From: Perkinsus olseni
Taxonomy: Eukaryota > Perkinsozoa > Perkinsida > Perkinsidae
Length of the DNA: 64,000 nucleotides
NCBI GenBank assembly: GCA_013115135.1
Contig: JABANP010000236.1
Location: 1-64,000 of the forward strand
Direction of reading: 5' to 3'
Of the stretch, positions 50,553-61,400 are shown in pieces. The position numbers and the translations under genes were made by a program. Position 1 is the first letter of the stretch, and every line of letters begins with the position of its first letter. The notes under the pieces are model-generated. The model worked only from the letters and a program-made list of their open reading frames with translations, was not told the DNA's origin and did not search any database.

Positions 50553-50578
50553 AGCCGCTTGTGACAAGCGGCTTGTCA
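50553..50578. repeat. Palindromic footprint, word CGCTTGTC
   Basis: Centres 50563 (10-bp arms) and 50570 (8-bp arms), spacing 7. The duplicated copy has the single word CGCTCGTC at 46896-46903, so this copy is exactly 14 nt longer. Confidence 0.82.
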
Positions 50579-51285
50579 GTATCGTCAGCGAGTTCCAAAC
50601 AAAGGTTGATCGGGTGTCAGCGTTGCCGCCTACCCACTCGACCAAAAAAAACACTGACTAAGATTCAAGTCGTACTGTAGTGGAGCCTCTTCTCCGGCAG
50701 TGTCGTCCTCGGCTCGGCCTTCTGCACTTCATGTCTGCTTGCACGTTAGGGGCTCGAGAGTAGTACCTTAACAGTAGAAGTTCAACTCCTCCAACTGCAT
50801 GGTTAATGGACGACTCCCTCCGACAGTAACCCATCAGGCGAAAAGATACTATGCCGGGGTTGAACCTGTGTCATGAACAACTTGGAGTGTAGGCTCATCC
50901 GCTAGGCCGTACTCTATCATTCAGATCAAGCGGTACATTACGACAGCATCTTCCATCAGCTACCACCTCCCCAGTCAGCTGATCGCCCTTCTTAGTGTTC
51001 ATCCATTTCGTTCACAACTTATTGAACCCGGTCGCTTGCAACTGACGACATACATGTTAGATGATGCTTTCCAGGAGAGTGGAGGTGCTTCATTGCAGCT
51101 TGGCCCCCCCGCACAACTCTCATGAACCGAACACGGCTTGCGAATGGCATAGGTGTGCCTTAAAACTGAGAATAGCTGGTCGGTGAATTGTCATGCTAGA
51201 TGGTTATATGGCTGAGTCGTCGACATGGAGTAGAGCCCGCTAAACAATAATGAATGACTTTGTCTGTAACGTTACGGGAGATCTA

Positions 51286-52489
51286 GGTGACAGTGGCATG
51301 TCGTGCGCTGTATGCGCTCAATGCCTCAGCCAGCGTGTCAAACATCGAGGAGGCGTCGGACCACGACTCGAAGCGCGTTTGCATCTGAGAGGACACTCCA
51401 GTTTCGATCAAGTACCAGTTCCCAGTTTTAATAAAACTGTTATTAAAGCTGTTTTATACACTGCGTGACGATATTGCATTCGATGATTCACGTGTGGTCT
51501 CACCGGTATTCTACAGAAGATCTTTCTCCACAAGCAGCCACCCAATGAGTAGGCCACAGCCGAATGGAAGTTACAGCAGAGCACTGCGGAGGAGAACAGA
51601 TACCCCAAAAACTCACCGCTTCATGATGGTCAGTGTTCGATCTCCAGTATACATCAGGAGCTGCTGCTTCCTTCTCACACTCTGCGAGTACCTGTGTGGC
51701 CATCACCAGGGCCAATCAACTCAAAATCCTGGACGCGACCCGGAGCACAGAAGGCCGCCGCATCAGTTTTCAGAATTGTTAGATAGGGTGCAACCCTACA
51801 CAGGACGATAGGCGAGAAAGCCTTTAGCCCGCGCACGAACACTCAAATCAACGTCAGGCTTTTTCCCAACGAGCCGGATCAATGCTCAGTGAACAATTAT
51901 TGAACATCTTGGAATCTTATTTCTGAGATCGAGTGGGCAGGCATGAGTGACGCTGATAACAGTGCTTAGACGGCCACCCTAGCACTAAGGGGCAGACAGC
52001 TGCGGCGGTCCTCACCTCGTGTAAACCCTCTGAGTCAAGACTCCTGTGAGCTGCTCGCTTAGTGCACTCCAGCTTCGCCGGTTCCACGACTTCCGGCGAA
52101 CCTCGCTGATGGTGCTCGCGAACGTAAGACCCCTGTGAAGAACCAAGAGTTCTTGTTCGAGGTCTCACACAAGACGGCATTGGAGAGAACGGTGACCACT
52201 TTCGGGACCGGGGCCTGCTCATCGAGAAGCCGCCCCAACTGCAGTAAGCCGAGTAAAATCGACAAGCATGCCTGGCCATGAGCTAAACGCGATAACCAGG
52301 CCTACCGTCGGCTCTTGAATGGCTCCCGTCCTTCCTGGATATCTCGACTGCGAGTTGAACGATACTGTTAAGACAAAAATCCCGCCGGTGGAGCCTTGCC
52401 GGTCGACGGCTGCTAGCCGAAGACCCCGTATAGCCGCGAATGGTACCTATCAAAGCCAGGAAGTTCTCCTGGGGCTGTTCGAGGGGCAC
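51286..52489 (-). CDS. Unknown gene, duplicated copy 2
   Basis: Likely start MPLEQPQENFLALIGTIRGY (ATG 52489), right after the VPS13 stop on the same strand. Exon-like segments follow: DFCLNSIVQLAVEISRKDG (about 52320-52380), PVPKVVTVLSNAVLCETSN (about 52165-52225), SYVREHHQRGSPEVVEPAKL (about 52030-52140), ATQVLAECEKEAAAPDVYWR (about 51640-51700) and MQTRFESWSDASSMFDTLAE (about 51291-51384). Introns are small; not all junctions are resolved. No domain recognised; mostly helical. Spacing to VPS13 is so short that the two may share a transcript or the start may differ. Confidence 0.42.
51423..51457. repeat. Asymmetric footprint, word AGTTTTAT
   Basis: An 8-bp one-base-centred palindrome (centre 51431). 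AGTTTTA precedes it, and GTTTTAT follows the predicted T at 51450. The right-hand palindromic bases are short or mutated, so this is a degenerate case of the rule. Confidence 0.55.
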
Positions 52490-55400
52490 TCAAGGCTCGG
52501 CCGGAACCACCTTCAGCTCAAGCGAGCTGCCGTGCTTAGTAGATAGCTTGAGGATCGCTTCCGGGGTGATGCAGTAGAAGGTTCGAACCGTCGACTCTAA
52601 AAAGACTGGAACATCGCCCTCGCAGTGGAATCGCGATCTAAAACATCTCGAAGTCGCTAAATACAGAGAAAAGGCTTCAGTGCGACCTCGGCAAAACGTA
52701 GAATTCTTCGAACTTTTCAATCCTGGAAATGCCCAGAACAGTTGGTGGACTCACTCTCCTGCAACTCCATAGAATAAATGATTGTTGCGTCTATTCCCTG
52801 CTGCCCTTGTCCTTGGTCAGCAATGCGGAGAGCGCGGGATACGACGGCCAGGACAGGGTCGTACTGCTTGAGGCATCTCCAGCCACCGGTGTGAAGGGCA
52901 GGGCGAACTTGCTCGTGATGCTCCGACCTAGGAGAAGAACTCCAGAACAGACTTCAATCGGGCCAATGGCACCACGTTCGTCGCTTTCACCAGCGGTGAC
53001 ATTTAAGGCTAAGCAGAGGTAATGGCAGTGGATCACAATACAAGATCAATGTCCTATGGCTAGACTTCTACGGTTGTCGCTAACACTCCCTATCTAACTC
53101 TCTTTGTTTTGGACACATTTACTAGGGGCTGTGACGGTGACATTCTACAATCAGGAAGCCTGCCAGCGCCAGCCCTGCTCACCCGTCCCAGTCCGTATCC
53201 TTATCGATAACGGAGTTACGAAGCCCTCGGAATATCGATGCTAGACCCAGAAGAACTGTCGATACCAAGCATAGCGCCAGCGTTGATAACCCGGTGATCA
53301 CACCCTGAAACCGAGGCCATTACACCAGGCAAGTTAACGGCGGAGAAAGCAGGGGGGAACTACTGAATGATCGGTTGGCGTCGCCTGTAAAATGGCTCCC
53401 TCCTGTGAGGAATTCAAATGAGGGAGTTCAGTAATTCAAAACCACCATCGGGCGCGCACAGAGAGAAGTGTATCGTTCAGGAAGTATTCATACCCTCTCA
53501 CCGGAATCAAAGCAAGGATGGTAGCATGTCTAGTAGCACCCCATGGATGCCACAGGGCGAGGAGAGCTCCACGATAGATCCTGATGACTCCGAGCTGGAT
53601 GCCGGTTACCACTCCATCACTGACACCGGTGATCGCCAGTTGAGCCAAGCGTGATGCCTGACACACAGCTCCTCCCAGGGAAGTTCTCGCACGACCGAGT
53701 AAATTGGAAGACTATTGGTCACAATTCACCTCGATAGTGTCTTCATAGGAAGTCATATCGAAACTTCTCCCTCGTCGATCGTTTTGGTCTTGATCCTCCA
53801 TCCAAATCCACTGGAGGTAAATTATGATAGCATCAGCCGTAGCATGCAAGCCACCCGTCATTCTCGACAATGAGTCGAACAGGCCCCCAATGACCCCAGC
53901 ACCAATTGACTTCACACCGCGGCCTACTTCACAACGCTGCAAGTGCCGCCCATTGCGAGGGAAGACTCCCAACACACCTAGGGAAGTCGTGAGCGAATGA
54001 GAGTCCCCTCGTGAGGAAGCGTCCGTCGAGTCTCTGAGTAGGTCAACCACTCGATCTCCAACCTGAACATGCGGGAGATCGTTAGAAAAATGTCTTAATA
54101 CCGTCTACGCCCGAATCCCAACGGAACACCCGCCGTTGAGCTCAACGGCGGCGTGCCTCAACGGATGAGATTAACTGAATATCAAACGGACATCCCCATC
54201 ACGGTGTTAAACACTCAATGTTTGAAGATGTGCCCGGAATTTCACTGGTCGAAGGATTTCTCTGGACTTCCGGGCAAGGCCTGTAGGTTAACATTTCGTG
54301 TAGCTAGGGACTCACTCTGTTCAGAAATGTGACAGGATTGCCGAGAACATCGATAGAGCCGATAATCTTGAGGAACTGCATCATACCTTCTCGCAGATAG
54401 AAGCTGGCTACATCAGAGGCCTGAAGTGATGCTCAGGTAATCCTCCACTCGTCACATGCGAGACAAGCTGACGAAGCTGGAGATGAGCCTCGTTTGACAC
54501 GAAAACCACCACAGAAAAAAATCGGCATATTCATCTTGAAGATTGCCACCGCCGTCCGATCCGCGAATATGAATTCACACCGTACGAGTTCCGCCGGAGT
54601 AGCAAAGGAGTGCTCAGTCGTGATGGCCTTGAAACGTATTGGGGAATTAGAGACCTTCGGGACGTTCTCGAAGGCGGCGTTCAGTAGACGAACCTATCGG
54701 ATGGATGTATTAGCCAGTGGAATGGAACGAAACAAAGTCCCTTCGACTCATATGAGTTGATTATGGGAAGACGATATTTCTATTTTTCAACTCGACGATT
54801 ATTCACAGGGAGTTGCTGTGTTTCTTCACGAGCTATCACTCCCAAAATCCACGAAAAAGACTGTGGATTCCCATTATCCGTTCATAGCTGTTCCAAGCAG
54901 GTGAATCATTCGGCAGCGTACGCTTGGAGACTTCTCGCTACAGCCTCATGATCTACGCTCAAGCCGACCTCACCAGGGCCACGTTGTCATCCTTCCCTCT
55001 ACTCCCTGGCTTCCCCCGCGAGCTCTTCGTGTGCAGTGAGAAGTTTACCTTCACCTGAGAAAGGACCAGCTCAACTTCATAAAACGACCGACGAGTCTTC
55101 CGCCACAGGGAATGACGATTGAGGTTAAACACGGTTCCAGGGCCACTAACGGAAAATGCCCAAACCCTTCCAACGCAATGACTCTGAGCGAAGTTATGAG
55201 CTAGATCGTACCGGATCCAAGATGAAGGTTTGGATGTAGACCTTGCTGTCCGCTGGCGCCCTCTGGCTGGGATCGAATTCCGGAGTACCTGTCGAGCAGC
55301 GCTGTATTATGTCGAGATGTCATACCACACCATCTCGAACTCACCTAGCATCTTTTGATGGGCCAGTGAAGAAGCCGCGGATGCTCTAGCAGTTGCTCGT

Positions 55401-58400
55401 CCCGAAATTGCCTGTTCGTCATTCTTCCCCGCGGCTCGCACAGAGTCCACGTATTTCGTCATGCTAGCTGGGACGACCTCGAAAAGGCTGTTCAACTCCA
55501 TCATGAACCTAGCAGCGGACGCTGACTTCTGATAGAAAGGAAGTCTCCTTCGTTCCGGAGCTCACGGCGGCGAAGCTTCCGCACGACATATCCAAGTGAC
55601 GAGACCCACGCCATGTTTTGCTGGACTCGTTCGCTCCAAGCTCAATGTAAGGTAACGCATTGTGGCATTCAGGCAACGTAGGGCTCCTTGTGAAATACTC
55701 CCTGCTCACCGCAGCAGACGGACAAACGACTTCTGGTCCACGTTGATGACTAAGGGTTGTAGTGTCACATTTAGACAGCGAATCTCCCGTATATTCTTCC
55801 ACTGGTTGCCCGGCATCAGCACCATCCCGACCTGCGATAGACCCGAGTAACCACAGGATGTGCGACAACGAGGACAACACGGTGGCTTCTTCATGCCTCC
55901 GATACGGTCGATCACAATACTATCAGCAGCAGTAGAGAGAGATCACCAACCGACGTCACGTGGGAAGGCAGCGCTCTCAATTACCTGGAAGCTCGGTTCT
56001 GCCATTACGGGCAGAAGGTCTTCGAGTCCCTTTCGACTCGAAGTCGTTCCCTTCGTATGTAGCAGGGTCTTGAAATACCTGCGAGAGACCGGCTCTCGGC
56101 GATCGCAGCATGGCGGCCCGAACGAAATTGGCCAGTACTGGGAAAGCACTAGCCTTCGCTCAAGGAATAGTCATACGGGAGGCAGACAAACGGTAATTCA
56201 CCGTGCTGCGAACTTCACAAAGGAAGACCAGTGCCGGTGATTTACCCATCTTTGACATGATTGTCGACCTGGACTCTTCCCACACTGAGGTGGACAGTCG
56301 AGTCCGTGCTGGGACCGCCGGCCCGCTTCACTGACAATAGTATTCGCTTGGCGGAGGCGTACCTAGCGCGACAGTGCCTTTATGCATCGTAGACGAAAGA
56401 GGTGCAGCTATTCAACGAAGCCGAGATTTGCCACCAACTGATGACGTCGAGGCTCAATGGCAATTTGCACAATAATGGATAACATGTGTGACAGGTGGAC
56501 TTTGAATCCGAAGCGTTTTCTGATTGCTCGTCTTCGGGATAGGCGAAACAACTCGACCGCGGATTCCCAGCAAACGCGTAGTGCCCCGAGAAATCTGTTG
56601 CGAACATACAGGAGCTCTTCAGGGGCTGAGTCAATGAGACTTATCCCGACGCCCTCCAACTCCAAAGTCATGCTCAACTGTACTCTAGGGGATCCGGTCT
56701 CAGGGACAGGTGATGACCCCCTGGGCTGAGAAGCTACACCCGTCGACGCAGTCGTTGTGGTACCTGGCCGAGACACGCAACTAACTAGCGGCAATAAACG
56801 TATATGGCTTCGGAAACTTCATCAAGTCCGCAGTTTTCCCTGAATCTAACCTGGTATACATTGTGAGATAGTTTTTCTAAGCTACAACGATGCGAACGAT
56901 GTGGCGCTTCGAAGGCAATAAGTAAGCATTCCTCATCAGGCGATAACTTACTGCTGGCAACGAGAAGCTCTTGAATATCAGGACGCAAATTCACTCCTCG
57001 AAGAGTCGTTAGCTTCTGCGCAGCGAGTGCCCATTCTAACGCTGCTGGCGATACGGCTTCACCCTGGGCCTGCGACAGAAAGTCACCGAGAGAACGAGCT
57101 TGTCGGGGCATGGTCGATGGCAAGATGCGCAACCCAGCTCAAACGGACCTCTTCTCTTCCCTCCTGCACCGAAAAGGCGTCACTGCTGTTGAAGGCTTTG
57201 CGACAATACTCAGTCGCAGCCTTCACGCCAAACATGGCAGCCAAATCCTCGGGCATCGGACGCTCTAGCAGGTCGAGGTCTGAAAAGGCAAACAGACAAC
57301 CTCAGAAAGAGGTGCCGACGCTCTTCCCACGTTCAAAGAGTCCCTCGAGCCTCCGATCGATTGGCGGCTTCTTCGCCGAACCAGACTCCTCCCATTCGCT
57401 GCGATAGCTGGAGACCGCTGAGTACTCCGAACCTAAGAGGCACATCAGTTGCAGACCACAACATATTGAGCTGTCCCGCGAGGCGCAGGGGATTGCGAGC
57501 GTTTATGCTAGTCTAATAGTCTACGATCGAGAGGCAACGCGCCCACTTTGTGCGCCCTGACCTCTAACCGACCAGTAGGAGGATCCCAAACACTCACCAT
57601 CGTCGCTGGCGAGCTCGAGCGGTGTTCTCGGAGACGCTAACGGGCCTGGAAAGCGAGGCTTGCTAGCCGAATCGTCCGGCACCGAGAGCGCAGAATGTTT
57701 CGAGCGACTTGGAACGTACCATCCCGGTGTCTCGGGTCAGCGAGCGAGAGGCTACGACGGGATTGCCGGAGACTCCTCCGTCTCTTCATCTCCCGCTTGC
57801 CCCTCAGCGCACTGATGTGAGGCACGGCCAGTCGGGTTTGCTTCACAACGGTACTCCGAAGCATCCGGCCTCCTGAACGACAGATTTCCACCATTTGAAC
57901 ACGGACCTCGGGCAGCGAGAATCATGAAGACCTTGCGCGTTGAATCTTCGGAGCGGGCTCCACTTCAATGAGCAATGCCATGACTAGCTCATACGGAAGA
58001 AAATACTGGACAATAGCATGACAGGTTAATCCGTATACTCGAGTATAATCAATAGCCAACGGCCAATTATTCTCACCTGTCACGGCGGTCTCCTTCACAT
58101 TCTCGGCGATTCTGGTAACGGCACCAGTCACTGCGCCAGCGACGTTAGCAGCGCGCTGTCTTGCACCTGCCATTCGGAACACCGTACAGTCCGATAACAA
58201 CTGGTCGGCCTCTACTAGGTCTCGAAGGGGCGCCTCCATCGCCCGTTGGGTCTGCTTGACATGACACTCGGAGTATTCTGGAGCCTCCGGAAACCATCAC
58301 TTCGACGGTCACGATGTCCGACGAGTCTGTCATCAGCTTCTCATGAACCTGCTAGAGGTTCTTGTTCGCACATTCTTGAACCCGCTTAGGGGGGCGGATG

Positions 58401-61400
58401 AAGCCCTGCTTGCTTGCCTTTATTCTTGCAAGTTCAACCTCGATCGTCCCGAGTGGTGTCAGAGACTTGTGTCGAGAAAGATCCGTTACTTCTCGGTTCC
58501 TAGGTTCTAGCAGTCTCCTGAGACGTTCTTTTCCTCCAAATCGCATCTGAGAATAACCGCCAGCACTTCTCAGCCTAGTGAACAGGCCCTGGCTGCTGAG
58601 CCACAACTCTACATCCCTAACCGAGTAGCACAATCACGAGTAGCATCACTACGACCACGAAAGCACGCTCTCGCAAGTTCCGCGAAATCAAACCGTAAGA
58701 TCGAACTGATATTCGATCTTCTTAAGTTGAGATGCGGGCCAGCATGTAGCTCGCATAATAGGCCACACATTCATAAAGATGAACTCGTGCTTGAGCGCTG
58801 ATCAGTTGCTTACCTGTAGCATCCGTCTTCCTCCTGGGTCGTGCCAAGCGAATTCGATAGATGAGCCTGTGAAACATTTCCGGCGTGAAAGTGTTCGGGA
58901 AACGTACGGGACTGCAGCTCCTCCCACGATAGCTCCGACAGACCGACTTGACGGAACCAGATGGACTCGGCATACATATTGTGCAATTTGAAGTCCGGGG
59001 CAGTCGGAGGTCGAAGAGCTATGAAAATCGTAGCGTTGTCAGGGGTACCTTTCATGGCCCGATTACTTTACTGCAGTACGCGTCGCCCTACTTGTGTAAA
59101 TTTCGGTGATGATAAATGCACTATTCTCACTGCCAGTAGAACTACGCCGCGACGAACTGTGTCGGATTTGCATGGTTCCTGACACCGAAGTCGGTTGGCT
59201 CTGTAGAACTCTTGATGATCCCTCACCAAGATCAGAAATGCAAAAGGGGTAGCTCCAGGCTCCTAGAGACATTGATGCGTCCGAAGCACCGGCGTGCTTG
59301 GCCTTAGAGCGCTCCACACTTGAAAGCATCGCCGACCGACCAAGGGCTGCTCGGGAGGGGGCTAGTCCAGCGGGCTCGACGCAACAGATATGTACCTTCG
59401 AGGAACGGCTAGACGTCAGGCGAGCACACAATTCCCTACCATAACTTTCTCATCACCTCTCGCTTGTTGTGGGTGGAATGACATCCGGCTCGACGGATGA
59501 ATGCAAAAATAATGAAGGCCCGACTCTTCCTGTATCTAGCATGACTTGAGTTGAATGAGGCTGCACCAGTACGGCAACTCACCCAAATCTGCCGCCCCGT
59601 CAAGTTGACGAATATGAACCTCGGGACGAGCTCAATCACGCGGGTTCTTATGAATGGAGGCTGACTGAGTGTTATGTTCACACCTAGCCAATGTGCCGGC
59701 TGTCGGTCGCCCCTCGGTATGATAACCTGCCCTGAGGCGGCGGCCTGAGGTTGATGACCATGGCGAGAGTATCACCAGTTAGTGGTCTCACATCGACTCT
59801 GAATGGCTGGCTCAGCTCGTCACTCGACTGCACAGCGGGAAGGCATGCGGCGCGAACCCTCAGAGTCTTCCTCGGATCCCGATTGGTGCTCACGTCGCTC
59901 CTCGAGTGAGTCCAGAACCGACCAACTTGCGAACGATTGGCAACCAGACCATCGCCGAAGCCGACTCGCCACAAATAGATAGGAAATTCCAAACGATTGA
60001 GGACCCAGTAGGCGCTGTAGAGCGTCACGAACCTCGCGGAGGACTGCAGACGGATGCGTCCATCCAGTGATAGCGGTAGGGCCTCCGACGGGTCAAGAGC
60101 GCTAGCTACCTCTACACGGATGTATAAAGGAGCAGTGCCCTTTTCCCTTTGGGGTTTCAGCCTCAGCACAGAATCGCCCAATCTTGCTTTTGAGAAGGAG
60201 ACGTCGACCGGGTCGCTCACGAAGTCACCAGCTTGGACGAGTATTTGCTGCATAAGGCGCGGGCACTTTGCATTCTCCCCTGGCTGGAGGTCATGACAAA
60301 CCCATCCAGCGCTGCCATCCAGATCGACGCCAGGCGGAATCAGACGAAGTGATACGCTACGGCAAAGCCGGTTGCGGATCTGCAGGGCCCATTCCAGGAG
60401 AATCTCGAACGACAAATCGGACGTTCTGGTTTTCCGAGCTTGGCTGCTCACAGCGATAACAGTAGAGATGAGAGATAACTTCTGGGCTGCGCCGTCGATA
60501 GGTACATCGAATTCGAATGACGAGCCGGGCATCTGGCTATAGTCCTTGATCTGTGTGGATTGGTACCGAGCCAAGCCCTCAAGAGTGGCCCTCGGGAGTA
60601 AAGGCGAAAGGCATTGTTCCAATCTTCGCCAGGATTCCTCGCTATCGGTGTCGTCCCATCGAGAGCCTTGAATGACAGGTTGACATACCTCCCAAAGACC
60701 AAGCCCGATCGCCGTGAACTTCTTCTCACCGATAGCCCGAGGCTTCGAGCGGAAACACTGCTCAGGTAGCATCCAGTCGATCGGAATAGGAACGGCCTCG
60801 CCTGGCGCCAAGATCAGATGGGGTGGTACATATGTGCTCCGAACAAGCTCTGCTCTAGTCGAGCTTTTCGAGCCTCTCGGGTGATTGCCCGCTCCTCTTG
60901 TTTGCATGAACGACCCACCCGAAGGAACATCGCCACCTTCGATATTTGTCCATGGCTCCCTCCGTGGTCCAACGATCACTAAAGTGGCACTCGTGTCGTT
61001 GACAACAGTGTAGAGAGAAGATACGCAGACATCCCATACTGATAGGGTGGGGTGCAATTCTACCCTGACCATGATCCGGACCGTGGTCCACTCTCGACGA
61101 GCTCGGTTGAGAATGCCACTCTCGTTCTCAACACTGCCTCTGGTCGGCGATGAATCCCTGTTGACCCCCTTGGGGGTGCTTCGCAGAACGTTCGTCGCTC
61201 TAAATGCTTCGACGGGCACTCGCAAGCTGTGGACGCGGGAGCTAGACTGATTGAGTGGCCCCAGCCGTTCGACGAATACTTTACGGCATCCCAATTGAAC
61301 ACACAGGTCGAAGGGTAGAGTACTGCCATCGCTCTCGTTGAGTGGCAATGCAAATCCGTCGCGGCAGCGGTTCACGACCTTTAGCCAGTCATCAATTGGT

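Larger units (their letters stand above)
50480..52405. repeat. Segmental duplication, copy 2
   Basis: Partner of 46830-48720; see there. The two copies are separated by the GNAT gene and lie in the same orientation. Confidence 0.75.

Noticed and set aside
13021..50578. Local double template switching during replication as the sole cause of the palindromic sites
   Set aside because: It can produce the same form at single loci, but would not predict a constant 7-nt centre spacing, a constant 14-nt gain, or the same 8-bp word on both sides of hairpins 29-39 nt apart. Kept as the main alternative, not preferred.
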